From contig NZ_CP010802.1 of NCBI RefSeq assembly GCF_001278055.1, positions 1,364,001 to 1,428,000 of the forward strand: a stretch of DNA of 64,000 nt. Direction: 5' to 3'. The translations under genes and the position numbers were made by a program. The stretch comes from Desulfuromonas soudanensis (GTDB lineage: Bacteria > Desulfobacterota > Desulfuromonadia > Desulfuromonadales > WTL). How positions within the stretch are numbered: position 1 is the first letter of the stretch; the number at the start of each line of letters is the position of its first letter. Shown here one piece after another: positions 52,741 through 63,050 of the stretch. The notes under the pieces were generated by a model. That model was given only the letters and a program-made list of their open reading frames with translations. It searched no databases and was not told the origin of the DNA.

Positions 52741-53563
52741 CTTGTTTCAGGGCGTCGAGGACGGCGGCAACCGCCCGGGGGTGGTAGAGGAGGCCGTGGT
52801 GTCCCATGCCGGCCAGTTCGATGTTTTTGACCCCGGAGAGATGGGCGTTTTCGGCGGGGAGAACCATGTTCTCGTGGCGGGTGTAGATGTTGGTTATGCA
52901 GACTTCGTCCGGAATCGGCGCGGCGGCCAGGAGGCTGAGAAATTTCGATCCGGGGAGGAGGAGCCTCCCCATCGGGGAGATGGCGAAGGGCGCCAGGCGC
53001 GAGCCGTGATTGGGGGCGCCGAGGAGGACGCAGTGCCCGACCTTGTGGGCTCCGCCGCGGATCTGCAGGTAGTTGCGGGCGATGATCCCCCCCATGGAGT
53101 GGCCGACCAGATGCACCTGCTCGATGCCGGTGGTGTGGCGCAGTTCATCCACCTTTTTCGACACCCGTTCAGTGAGGGACTCGACGTCCTTCCAGGGGGG
53201 GAGGTTGAGGGCGTAGACGTTGCGGATCCCTTGAAGCCTCAGTCGCAGCCGGATCCAGGTCCAGCAGGCGCGGTTGAGAAAGAGGCCGTGCAGCAGCAGA
53301 ACCGGGATGCCGCGCTCCTCCTGCCGCGGTCGCTCCCGCGGCGAATGCCAGCCGAGGGGGTGCAGCAGCAGGTTCAGCAGCAGGAAGGCCGTTTCCAGAA
53401 GGAAGAGCCAGGAGGCCAGACCGAGATGCTTGAGGGCGAAACGGCCTTCCATGGCGGCTGGCCGGCTGTTGGCGTACTCGCACCAGGCAAAGGCATAGCT
53501 CAGGAGCACCACCGCGGCGGCGGCCCCGCATAGCAGAAGTAAGATACCGAAAACAATAGACAT
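52730..53563 (-). CDS. Membrane-anchored alpha/beta-fold lipase
   Basis: A 277-residue protein. Two N-terminal helices (~3-25, ~50-68) anchor it. The hydrolase domain follows, with LLLHGLFLN, nucleophile Ser in VGHSMGGIIARNY and likely His near GMGHHGLLYHP. It resembles triacylglycerol lipases and PGAP1-like esterases. The product probably acts on membrane or stored lipids. It is transcribed upstream of the DUF362 gene, overlapping it by 11 bases. Confidence 0.86.
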   Translation of the reverse strand: MSIVFGILLLLCGAAAAVVLLSYAFAWCEYANSRPAAMEGRFALKHLGLASWLFLLETAFLLLNLLLHPLGWHSPRERPRQEERGIPVLLLHGLFLNRACWTWIRLRLRLQGIRNVYALNLPPWKDVESLTERVSKKVDELRHTTGIEQVHLVGHSMGGIIARNYLQIRGGAHKVGHCVLLGAPNHGSRLAPFAISPMGRLLLPGSKFLSLLAAAPIPDEVCITNIYTRHENMVLPAENAHLSGVKNIELAGMGHHGLLYHPRAVAAVLDALKQDEP

Positions 53564-53719
53564 ATGACCTCCAGGGGCGACATTATGTCACGGCGGATGC
53601 GGAGCGTCAACGGCTAATGGGGAGCCTCGGCGGACCCGCCGGCTGCAGGGAATACGCGCTTTTTGCCGGTCATCCATGCTAAGGTCCAAGTTCCGATTCA
53701 GGTTCAGGGGGGGCAGCCA

Positions 53720-54607
53720 ATGCAGGAGCTCATCAAGCGGTTCGAAAAACATCTCTCGGTGGAGCGCAACCTTTCCCCCCACACCCGGCGGGCCTACCGC
53801 CAGGACCTCGAGGGTTTCAGCGCTTTTCTCGCCGAGGTCTCGGGGGGAAACGATATTCGCCGCGTCGACAAACTGCTGCTGCGCCGTTACCTGGCCCAGC
53901 TCCACCGTAGCTGCCGCAAGAGCACCATCGCCCGCAAGCTCGCCGCCCTGCGCACCTTCTTCCGCTTCCTGGTGCGCGAGGGGGTCCTCTCCGTCAATCC
54001 CGGCGAACTCGTCGCCACCCCGCGCCAGGAAAAATATCTCCCCAAGACGCTCTCCGTCGACGAGGCCTACAATCTGATGGAGCCCCCCTCGGACCGCGGC
54101 GATCTGCTGGCCCTGCGCGACCGGGCCATCGTCGAGACCCTCTATTCCAGCGGAGTGCGCGTCGGTGAACTCACCGGCCTCAACGTCGGCAGCGTCGATT
54201 TCGAGCAGGGGTTGGTGCGGGTCCTCGGCAAGGGGAGCAAGGAGCGGATCGTCCCCATCGGCGCCAAGGCCCGGGAGGCTCTCGCCCGCTATCTCGATGA
54301 GCGCGGCCCCCTCGCCCTCGGCGATCCCCTCTTTCTCAACCATCGCGGCGGCCGCCTCACCCCCCGCAGCGTCGAGCGCAACCTCAAGGTCCGCCTGTTG
54401 CAGGCCGGCATTCTCAAGGACGCCACCCCCCACGCCCTGCGCCACTCTTTTGCAACCCATCTCCTCGACGGCGGCGCCGATCTGCGGGCCATCCAGGAAC
54501 TTCTCGGCCACGCCTCCCTCTCCACCACCCAGAAATACACCCAGGTCAGCGTCGATCACCTGATGTCGGTCTACGACAAGGCCCATCCCCGCAGCAAGAA
54601 AAAGTGA
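53720..54607 (+). CDS. xerC: Tyrosine recombinase, XerC-like
   Basis: 295 residues from the ATG at 53720. The SAM-like N-terminal domain (~1-90) is followed by the catalytic domain with Arg in SSGVRVGEL, Lys in GKGSKERIVP, HALRHSFATH (His-X-X-Arg), GHASLSTTQKYT with the Tyr nucleophile. Length and N-terminal FEKHLSVERNLSPHTRRAY fit the XerC/D pair that resolves chromosome dimers. No attachment site or cargo is nearby, so this is housekeeping rather than a phage integrase. Confidence 0.88.
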   Translation: MQELIKRFEKHLSVERNLSPHTRRAYRQDLEGFSAFLAEVSGGNDIRRVDKLLLRRYLAQLHRSCRKSTIARKLAALRTFFRFLVREGVLSVNPGELVATPRQEKYLPKTLSVDEAYNLMEPPSDRGDLLALRDRAIVETLYSSGVRVGELTGLNVGSVDFEQGLVRVLGKGSKERIVPIGAKAREALARYLDERGPLALGDPLFLNHRGGRLTPRSVERNLKVRLLQAGILKDATPHALRHSFATHLLDGGADLRAIQELLGHASLSTTQKYTQVSVDHLMSVYDKAHPRSKKK

Positions 54608-54626
54608 ATTTTCGGCTCCCGATTCC

Positions 54627-54654
54627 TTGACTCCCGGCGGCGGTATTCTACAAT
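54627..54654 (+). promoter_or_regulatory. Sigma-70-type promoter of the peroxiredoxin gene
   Basis: TTGACT (54627), 16 bases, then TACAAT (54649). It lies 33 bases upstream of the ATG, and AAGGAGG follows. Confidence 0.72.
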
Positions 54655-54687
54655 CGACCACTAACCCGCGCCAAGGAGGTCATCACC

Positions 54688-55215
54688 ATGGGAATGCTGC
54701 AGGTCGGCCAGCCGGCCCCCGACTTCACCCTCGAAGGGGTGATCGGGAAGGATTTCAAGGAATTCACACTCTCGGACTACCAGGGGAAATGGGTGGTCCT
54801 CTTTTTCTATCCCCTCGATTTTACCTTCGTCTGCCCCACGGAAATCGTCGGTTTCAACGAACGGCACGAGGAGTTCACGCGGCTCAACGCCGAGATTCTC
54901 GGCGCCAGCGTCGACTCCAAATTTTCCCATCTCGCCTGGATCAGCCAGGAGCTGGGCTCCCTGCGCTACCCCCTTCTCTCCGACATCACCAAGGAGGTCG
55001 CCCGCAATTACGGCATCCTCATCGAGAAGCAGGGGATTGCCCTGCGCGGTCTCTACATCATTGACCCAAGCGGCGTCCTGCGCTACGAGCTGGTGCACGA
55101 CCTGAGCGTCGGACGCAGCGTCGACGAGACGCTGCGGGTCCTCGAGGGGCTGCAGACCGGAGAGCTCTGTCCGATGAACTGGAGGAAGGGCGCGGAGACT
55201 CTCGGGAAGGGGTAA
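54688..55215 (+). CDS. 2-Cys peroxiredoxin (AhpC/Prx1 type)
   Basis: A 175-residue protein with peroxidatic Cys49 in FTFVCPTE and resolving Cys161 in GELCPMNW, so a typical 2-Cys enzyme that reduces H2O2 and organic peroxides. The C-terminus is short and lacks the YF motif of eukaryotic, sensitive enzymes. It is a single-gene unit with its own promoter and terminator, as expected for oxidative stress defence in an anaerobe. Confidence 0.93.
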   Translation: MGMLQVGQPAPDFTLEGVIGKDFKEFTLSDYQGKWVVLFFYPLDFTFVCPTEIVGFNERHEEFTRLNAEILGASVDSKFSHLAWISQELGSLRYPLLSDITKEVARNYGILIEKQGIALRGLYIIDPSGVLRYELVHDLSVGRSVDETLRVLEGLQTGELCPMNWRKGAETLGKG

Positions 55216-55238
55216 AATCTCACCTCGCCACGATCGGA

Positions 55239-55270
55239 AGGGCGGCCGCAGGGCCGCCCTTTTATTTTAC
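55239..55270 (+). terminator. Intrinsic terminator
   Basis: AGGGCGGCC / GGCCGCCCT stem with GCAG loop (55239-55260), then TTTATTTT. Confidence 0.88.
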
Positions 55271-55300
55271 CTCTGTCCCTTCTTGAACCGAACATTGCCG

Positions 55301-56323
55301 TCAGTCGATAAAACACTGGGGATCTTCCCCGAGGTAGTCGCCGCAGGCGAAGGCGATGGCCCGACACCCCCGGCAGCCGCTCCAGCGCTGGCATTTCCCG
55401 CACTTCCCGCCGTAGAGGTCGCGCTGACGGAGACGCTGCAGGACGGGGGAGGTCGCCCAGACCTCCCGGAGGGCGTCCTGGCGCACGTTGCCGAGAGGGA
55501 TTTCGAGGCGCCGGCAGGGGAGGATGGTCCCGTCTGGCAGCAGGGTGAGCCCCGAAACCCCGGCGGCGCACCCTCCCAGCGGGGTGCATCCCGAACCGCC
55601 GCCGGTCTCGGCCCCCATCTGCCAGGCGATCGGGTCGCCGCTGACGAGCTTCACCCCGGCCGGTTTCAGGGAAAAGAGCCGCCGGTACAGCTCTTCTACT
55701 TCATGGGGATCGAGCATCTCCTCCCGCAGCGCCGTTCCCGTCCCGGCAGGCACCAGCCGGGAAAATCCGACCCGCGGAACCCCGAGATCGGCGGCGGTGG
55801 CGAGGAGACCCTCGAGGTGGGGTGCGTTGAGGCGCGAGAGGGTCAGGTTGAAGGTCACCGGCAATCCCGCGTCCAGCAGGTGTTTCGTCCCCTTCAGGGC
55901 GGCCCGGTAACTCCCCGCGCCGCGGATGCCGTCATGCACCTCTTCCGGCCCCTCGATGCTCACCTGCACCCCCTTGACGCCGCGCGCCGCCCAGTCCTGC
56001 GCCTGCCGGCCGTCGATCAGGGTCCCGTTTGTCAACAGATAAAGAGCGAACCCGGCCGCGCCGAGCTCTTCGAGGACGGTAAGGAGGTCCCGGCGCAGAA
56101 GCGGTTCACCGCCGGTCAGGTTGCAGCTGCGCCCGATCCGCACCCCGTAGAGCCTCTCCCAGTCCTGCAGCATGGCGGCGGCTTCGGTGGCCACGGAACG
56201 AATCTCTTCCAGGCTCAGCTCGGGGCCGCTGGAACCGCTCTGATAACAGTGGCTGCACTGCAGATTGCAGCGCTCGGTGAGGTGCCATTGCAGAAAGAAT
56301 TCGAAATCTCCGGCAATACTCAT
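55301..56323 (-). CDS. Radical SAM/SPASM protein, possible peptide maturase
   Basis: A 340-residue protein. The radical SAM core has Cys19-Cys23-Cys26 (CNLQCSHCY) and a second SAM motif LTGGEPLLR. The C-terminal SPASM part has about ten cysteines (GCTPLGGC, LPCRRLE, KCGKCQRWSGCRGC, QCFID), enough for two extra Fe-S clusters. SPASM enzymes typically modify ribosomal peptides or proteins, or mature haem and cofactor precursors. A 34-residue peptide gene lies 121 bases upstream on the same strand, the layout of a precursor-maturase pair. GGAGG precedes the ATG. Confidence 0.85.
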   Translation of the reverse strand: MSIAGDFEFFLQWHLTERCNLQCSHCYQSGSSGPELSLEEIRSVATEAAAMLQDWERLYGVRIGRSCNLTGGEPLLRRDLLTVLEELGAAGFALYLLTNGTLIDGRQAQDWAARGVKGVQVSIEGPEEVHDGIRGAGSYRAALKGTKHLLDAGLPVTFNLTLSRLNAPHLEGLLATAADLGVPRVGFSRLVPAGTGTALREEMLDPHEVEELYRRLFSLKPAGVKLVSGDPIAWQMGAETGGGSGCTPLGGCAAGVSGLTLLPDGTILPCRRLEIPLGNVRQDALREVWATSPVLQRLRQRDLYGGKCGKCQRWSGCRGCRAIAFACGDYLGEDPQCFID

Positions 56324-56345
56324 GGTTCCTCCGGAAATAAAATGG

Positions 56346-56390
56346 GGGCAGGTACGACGGACCCAAAGGTCTGCTGCGTCGCACCTGCCC
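56346..56390 (-). terminator. Hairpin between peptide gene and radical SAM gene (attenuator candidate)
   Basis: On the minus strand GGCAGGTGCGACG pairs with CGTCGTACCTGCC (12 of 13), with a 17-base loop, then CCCCCATTTTATTT. It lies after the 34-residue peptide gene and before the radical SAM gene, where partial termination would favour peptide over enzyme. Confidence 0.6.
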
Positions 56391-56444
56391 TCATTGTTTT
56401 AGCCACCGCACGGGCAGCTTTCAGCTTTCGCTTTTTCAGCTCTT

Positions 56445-56549
56445 TCACTTGTGGCATGTCTGGGTGGGATTATCCCGGGCCGCTTGCTTGAGGGCCTTCC
56501 AGAACGCCGCCTCCTGCTGCAAAACTTCCGCTTTCAAAGGTTTCTTCAT
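56445..56549 (-). CDS. 34-residue peptide, candidate radical SAM substrate
   Basis: A small gene with an excellent ribosome site: AAAGGAGGTGA ends 6 bases before the ATG at 56549. The product starts MKKPLKAEVLQQEAAFWK, continues as a basic/Ala helix (ALKQAARD) and ends NPTQTCHK, with one Cys next to His near the C-terminus. There is no signal peptide. A leader-like helix and a short Cys-bearing tail fit a RiPP precursor for the adjacent radical SAM/SPASM enzyme, but the family is not one I know. It could instead be a regulatory leader peptide. Confidence 0.6.
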   Translation of the reverse strand: MKKPLKAEVLQQEAAFWKALKQAARDNPTQTCHK

Positions 56550-56929
56550 CCCCTGTCACCTCCTTTCCTTTCCGATTTGCCGGAGTCTCGTCTCCGGGGA
56601 AACCTGGACGTCGTCTCGATCGGTTGCTGTTACAGGGAGTCTATTTCGCCATGGGGGACAGTCAAGGGGGCGGAGCGGGATTTTTGAGGGGCCTTTTCCT
56701 GTTTCTGCAGAATATTCCGCACCGCCCTCCAGAATATTCCTCAAATCCTCCCGGCAATTTCCACTCCATTTTCCGGAAAATCTGTAATTCCGCCGTCCTG
56801 GCTCTCCCCCCCCTCTCTGGCACGGCTCGTGTAATGACTCCCTGCCAAGCGGCTTCGTCACCGCCTCCTGAACGGTCCTGCGCAGGACATAAAAAGGCTC
56901 AATTTATCCTTCGACCATGAAAGGACGCC
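56550..56929. promoter_or_regulatory. Divergent regulatory region between peptide and HMA genes
   Basis: A 380-base gap with no convincing gene. CAGAATATTCC occurs twice, 22 bases apart (56708 and 56730), so on the same face of the helix. A perfect 14-base palindrome ATTTTCCGGAAAAT lies at 56768-56781. These look like operators for one or two regulators acting on either or both flanking genes. A TGGCAC at 56817 lacks the matching -12 element. Confidence 0.5.
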
Positions 56930-57313
56930 ATGAAAAGTCGTATTCTTCTCCCTCTGGCCCTGGTGCTGGCTCTCGCCGGGATTTTCTTTTTCGCCGGCCA
57001 TCGCTCTGCCTCCGGCCTCGCTCTGGTCGAGCTCCGGGTGGCCAATCTCACCTGCGGCTCCTGCGTCGAGAACCTGAGCAACGCCCTTGCCGGAGTCGCC
57101 GGGATCGCCGAAGTGACGGTCGACCTGACCTCGGGGCGGGCCCGGGTCGCTTTCGATCCGGAGAAGGTTGCCGGTGCGGACATCGCTGCCAGGATCACCG
57201 CCGCCGGATATCCGGCAGAGCCGGTCCAAACCCTCGGTCCCGAAGTCGACCGGGCCCCCAAGACCCCAGTCCAGGGGGGCGGCAAGGGGTGCGGCGGTTC
57301 GTGCTGCGGGTGA
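56930..57313 (+). CDS. Exported heavy-metal-associated (HMA) domain protein
   Basis: A 127-residue protein. The N-terminal hydrophobic segment (~4-22) is a signal anchor or signal peptide. The HMA domain follows, with LTCGSCVENL (metal pair Cys42/Cys45), VTVDLTSGRARVAFDP and ITAAGY. The C-terminus ends GKGCGGSCCG, four more possible metal ligands. It would bind soft metal ions at the outer face of the membrane. A dispersed repeat of ~80 bases separates it from the DUF2318 operon, which it may belong to functionally. Confidence 0.83.
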   Translation: MKSRILLPLALVLALAGIFFFAGHRSASGLALVELRVANLTCGSCVENLSNALAGVAGIAEVTVDLTSGRARVAFDPEKVAGADIAARITAAGYPAEPVQTLGPEVDRAPKTPVQGGGKGCGGSCCG

Positions 57314-57338
57314 GCCTCGTTTGTGACGGTCAAAAGCT

Positions 57339-57420
57339 TCAACCCTGAGACGCGGAGACACAGAGTGAAACCAAGGGTTTGATGACCTTCTCTGTGACTC
57401 TGTGTCTCTGTGGTGAATTA
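57339..57420. repeat. Dispersed intergenic inverted repeat, copy C
   Basis: A left arm TGAGACGCGGAGACACAGAG faces a right arm CTCTGTGTCTCTGTGGTGAA over ~80 bases. The same family as copies at 39396 and 45616, with the arm sequence shifted from GCAGAGGCGC to GGAGACACAG. Confidence 0.7.
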
Positions 57421-57461
57421 AATAGTCATTTTTCCAGAGACATAATCGATAGGAGAAAGAA

Positions 57462-57974
57462 ATGAGTGAACGTCAGGATAAAAAGGCTCAGTTCGAGCAG
57501 GACAAAAAACCCAGCCCCCTCCCCCGCATCCTTCTCGCCCTGGTGGCGGTGGCCGCCGCGGCCCTCGGGGGGTGGATGACCCTGGGAACGGCGGAGGGGA
57601 AATATCCGGCGGTCAGCGCCGAGCATGGGGTTGTTTCCCTCCCGGTCAATCAGATCGCCGACGGCCGGGCCCATTTTTTCAGCTACCAAAAGGGTGAGAC
57701 CGCCATCGATTTCTTCGTCCTCAAGAGCCGCGACGGGGTGATCCGCGCCGCTTTCGACACCTGCGACGTCTGCTACAAGGCGAAGAAGGGGTATCGCCAG
57801 GAAGGGGATTCAATGGTCTGCAACAACTGCGATCAGACCTTTGCCGCCGACAGAATCAATGAAATCAAGGGGGGATGCAACCCGGCGCCGCTGCAGCGTC
57901 GCGTCGAGGGGGAGAATCTGCTGATCGCCGAGGCCGACCTGCAACAGGGCGCCTGGAACTTCAGGGCGGAGTGA
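57462..57974 (+). CDS. DUF2318 membrane protein
   Basis: A 170-residue protein. A single helix (~23-42) anchors a periplasmic domain of the DUF2318 type, with HFFSYQKGETAIDFFVLKSRDG, AAFDTCDVCYKAKKGY, VCNNCDQTFAADRINEIKGGCNP. The CX2C, CX2C and single Cys could bind a metal or cluster. DUF2318 proteins are commonly encoded with FtsX-like permeases and ATPases in iron-uptake loci of the Ftr1/p19 type. The permease gene follows 7 bases later. Confidence 0.85.
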   Translation: MSERQDKKAQFEQDKKPSPLPRILLALVAVAAAALGGWMTLGTAEGKYPAVSAEHGVVSLPVNQIADGRAHFFSYQKGETAIDFFVLKSRDGVIRAAFDTCDVCYKAKKGYRQEGDSMVCNNCDQTFAADRINEIKGGCNPAPLQRRVEGENLLIAEADLQQGAWNFRAE

Positions 57975-57981
57975 GGCGACT

Positions 57982-59139
57982 ATGAACCTGCGAACCATTG
58001 CCTTCAATAATCTGCGCCGCCGCAAGGGGCGCATGGCCTTCCTCGTCGCCGGTCTGTTGATCGGAGTGGCCACCGCCGTGACCCTCCTGTCGCTGACGGC
58101 GGCCCTGACCATGGATGCCGAGCACAAGCTCGACAGCTACGGGGCCAACATCCTCATCACCCCGAAAGTCGACGAGCTCTCCCTTTCCTACGGGGGGATC
58201 GTTCTCGGCGGAGTCGGTGTCGACCCGCAACAGATTGCCCAAAGCGATCTGGCGAAAATTGACACCATCCCCAACCGGCGCAATATCGGCGCCGTCGCTC
58301 CCAAGGTCCTCGGCGCCGTGATCGTCCAGGGGGAACGGGTGCTGCTGATGGGGGTCGACCCCGGCCCCGAATTTCATATTAAACGCTGGTGGCAGGTGCA
58401 GGGACGCCCTCTTTCTGCCGACGACGAACTGGTGGCGGGAAGTGCCGCCGCCGCCCGCCTCGGTCTGGCCCCGGGGGGGAGGGTCGATCTCGGCGGGACG
58501 CGTTTCACCGTCGTCGGCCTCCTGAAGGAGACCGGCTCCCAGGACGACAGTCTCTTGATCGCCACCCTGCCGGCGGCGCAGCGGCTCCTCGGCAAAAAGG
58601 GGGAGGTCTCCCTCGTCGAGGTGGCCGCCCTCTGTGCCGACTGCCCGGTGGAGGACATGGTCGCCCAGCTCTCCGCCGCTCTCCCCGGCGCCCGGGTCAG
58701 CGCCATCCAGCAGGTGGTCAAGACCCGCATCCACGCTCTCGAGCAGTTCCGCGCCTTCTCCTTCGGGGTGGCGGCGGTGGTGATTCTGGTCGGCGCCCTG
58801 GTCGTCTTCGTCACCATGATGGGGAGCGTCAACGAGCGGACCCGCGAGATCGGCATCTTTCGGGCCCTCGGCTTCCGCCGCGGCCACGTCGTGACCCTGA
58901 TCCTTATGGAGGCGGCGGCGGTGAGCCTTCTTTCCGGGCTCCTCGGCTACCTGGCGGGGATGGGAGCGACGGCCCTCCTCCTCCCCTTTCTCGCCGACAG
59001 CCATCCTTATCTGGTCTGGAATCCGCTTTTGGGACCCGGCGCCCTGCTGCTGGCCCTTGGGGTAGGGTGCGCCGCCTCCTTCTATCCGGCCCTCCACGCC
59101 AGCCGCATGGAGCCGACCGAGGCGCTGCGGGCGCTTTAG
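57982..59139 (+). CDS. FtsX/MacB-type ABC permease
   Basis: A 385-residue protein. One helix near the N-terminus (~20-42), a large periplasmic MacB_PCD domain (~45-245) and three helices at the C-terminus (~258-380) with an ERTREIGIFRALGFRRGHV coupling segment. It works with the ATPase encoded 33 bases downstream. Such proteins couple cytoplasmic ATP use to work in the periplasm rather than classic transport; with DUF2318 upstream, metal handling is likely. Confidence 0.9.
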   Translation: MNLRTIAFNNLRRRKGRMAFLVAGLLIGVATAVTLLSLTAALTMDAEHKLDSYGANILITPKVDELSLSYGGIVLGGVGVDPQQIAQSDLAKIDTIPNRRNIGAVAPKVLGAVIVQGERVLLMGVDPGPEFHIKRWWQVQGRPLSADDELVAGSAAAARLGLAPGGRVDLGGTRFTVVGLLKETGSQDDSLLIATLPAAQRLLGKKGEVSLVEVAALCADCPVEDMVAQLSAALPGARVSAIQQVVKTRIHALEQFRAFSFGVAAVVILVGALVVFVTMMGSVNERTREIGIFRALGFRRGHVVTLILMEAAAVSLLSGLLGYLAGMGATALLLPFLADSHPYLVWNPLLGPGALLLALGVGCAASFYPALHASRMEPTEALRAL

Positions 59140-59172
59140 CCGCCGAGACTTCTATAACGACGGAGATACAAA

Positions 59173-59877
59173 ATGGCTTTTATCCAAATCAGCGCCCTGC
59201 AGAAGGGCTACGCAAGTGCTGCCGGACGGGTCGAGGCCCTCAAAGGGGTCGATGTGGCGGTGGCGGAAGGGACCTTTCTCGGCGTCATGGGACCCTCGGG
59301 GTCGGGGAAGAGCACCTTTCTTTCTCTCCTCGGCGGTCTCTGCCGTCCCAGCGCCGGTTCGGTGGCCATCGACGGCATCGACCTCTACGACCTGGGGCAG
59401 GAGCGGCTCGCCGATTTCCGCCGCGAGTACCTCGGCTTCGTCTTCCAGAGTTTCAACCTGATCCCCTACCTCACCGCCCTGGAGAACGTCATGCTCCCCC
59501 TGGCGGTGCAGAAGATGGCCGCCGGCGAGAAGCGCCGGAGGGCCCTTCTGGTGCTGGAGCGGGTGGGGCTCTCGACCCGGGAGGGACATCTCCCCAGTCA
59601 GCTCTCCGGAGGTGAACAGGAGCGGGTGGCCATCGCCCGGGCTCTGGTCAACGCCCCCCCCCTGATCCTCGCCGACGAGCCGACGGGGAGCCTCGACAGC
59701 GCCACGGCCGCGGAAATCATGGCCCTCCTCAAGGAACTCAACGGCGAGGGGCAGACCATCGTCATGGTCACCCACAACCCCGAAAACGAGGCCTATTTCC
59801 ACCGCACCCTGCTGCTGCGCGACGGCCTGGTCGACGTCGAACCGCAGGCCGCTCGCCGGCTGCAGGCGGCGGGGTAG
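59173..59877 (+). CDS. ABC transporter ATPase (LolD/MacB-type)
   Basis: A 234-residue protein. Walker [11 protein letters not shown]-loop [21 protein letters not shown], signature [15 protein letters not shown], Walker [14 protein letters not shown] and switch His in MVTHNP are intact. The NLIP and ENV blocks are typical of partners of FtsX-like permeases. It belongs with the permease at 57982. Confidence 0.93.
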   Translation: MAFIQISALQKGYASAAGRVEALKGVDVAVAEGTFLGVMGPSGSGKSTFLSLLGGLCRPSAGSVAIDGIDLYDLGQERLADFRREYLGFVFQSFNLIPYLTALENVMLPLAVQKMAAGEKRRRALLVLERVGLSTREGHLPSQLSGGEQERVAIARALVNAPPLILADEPTGSLDSATAAEIMALLKELNGEGQTIVMVTHNPENEAYFHRTLLLRDGLVDVEPQAARRLQAAG

Positions 59878-59886
59878 GGGGCGTCG

Positions 59887-60141
59887 GTGGTTCTGACCTT
59901 TCTGCTCCTGCTCGCAGTCCTCTGCTACGCCATCCGCGTTGAGCTCGACGGCGGACAGGAGACTCCGGCGCCCGCCGCGGGCCTTTGTCCGGGATGCTCC
60001 GGCGCCGTGGAGGCCGACTGGCTCCTCTGCCCCCGCTGTCGGCAGCTGTTGCGGGAGAGCTGCGGCGTTTGCGGTGCGGCGACGGCCACCTGGCACAGCT
60101 ATTGCGCCCACTGCGGGGCCCGGCGGGAGGAAGAGGAATGA
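59887..60141 (+). CDS. Membrane-anchored double zinc-ribbon protein
   Basis: An 84-residue protein with a GTG start. One N-terminal helix (~2-17) then two zinc ribbons, CPGC...CPRC and CGVC...CAHC. Acidic C-terminus. Function is unknown; position after an ABC ATPase suggests a metal-binding or assembly role. Coupled by ATGA to the next zinc-ribbon gene. Confidence 0.72.
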   Translation: MVLTFLLLLAVLCYAIRVELDGGQETPAPAAGLCPGCSGAVEADWLLCPRCRQLLRESCGVCGAATATWHSYCAHCGARREEEE

Positions 60142-60431
60142 GGAAGGGTCTTTTCACCGGGCCCCCTCCGGCTCTTCTGATCGCCGGCACCCTGCTGTCG
60201 GTTATTTGTTACAACTACTGGTCCTACTGCTGTGGGCGCTGCACCCTCGGTACCTTTGTCACCCTCGGCCCCTTCGGGTTGCTCCTTTTGGGGCTGACCC
60301 TGGTCGGCGCCCTGGTCCTGCTCGTCCTGCGCCACCGTCGTCGTCCCGGCCGCCCCGGCTGCACTTGCGGCTCGGCTCTGGCCAGCGACTGGAAGTTCTG
60401 CCCCACCTGCGGCGCTCCGCGACTCGGCTGA
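60138..60431 (+). CDS. Small membrane protein with zinc ribbon
   Basis: A 97-residue protein. Two helices (~9-28 and ~40-63), with SYCCGRCTLG between them, precede a basic patch (RHRRRPGRP) and a C-terminal zinc ribbon (CTCGSALASDWKFCPTC). Last gene of the HMA/DUF2318/ABC group. No known family. Confidence 0.7.
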   Translation: MRKGLFTGPPPALLIAGTLLSVICYNYWSYCCGRCTLGTFVTLGPFGLLLLGLTLVGALVLLVLRHRRRPGRPGCTCGSALASDWKFCPTCGAPRLG

Positions 60432-60509
60432 AATTCTCTCCGACTCTCAATTGTGTCACCCTCCGAATCGTCCGAGAGTCTCCCGTGCCCTGTGGGCTTT
60501 CGAGGTTCC

Positions 60510-60538
60510 TTGACAACCTTCCGGGATTTTTCTACTCT
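60510..60538 (+). promoter_or_regulatory. Sigma-70-type promoter of the kds operon
   Basis: TTGACA (60510), 17 bases, then TACTCT (60533), 37 bases before the kdsB start; GAAAGGA follows. Confidence 0.68.
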
Positions 60539-60575
60539 ACCGCCAGTTTCCCCTTCATCCCGAAAGGACCCCTCC

Positions 60576-63049
<2,474 letters not shown>

Positions 63050-63050
63050 C

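Noticed and set aside
56322-56459. A 45-codon frame on the minus strand starting inside the 34-residue peptide gene and ending at the radical SAM start
   Set aside because: It has no ribosome site, runs through the hairpin at 56346-56390 and overlaps the better-supported peptide gene in another frame.
56817-56832. Possible sigma-54 promoter (TGGCAC) before the HMA gene
   Set aside because: The -12 part reads GTGT instead of TTGC, losing the key GC.
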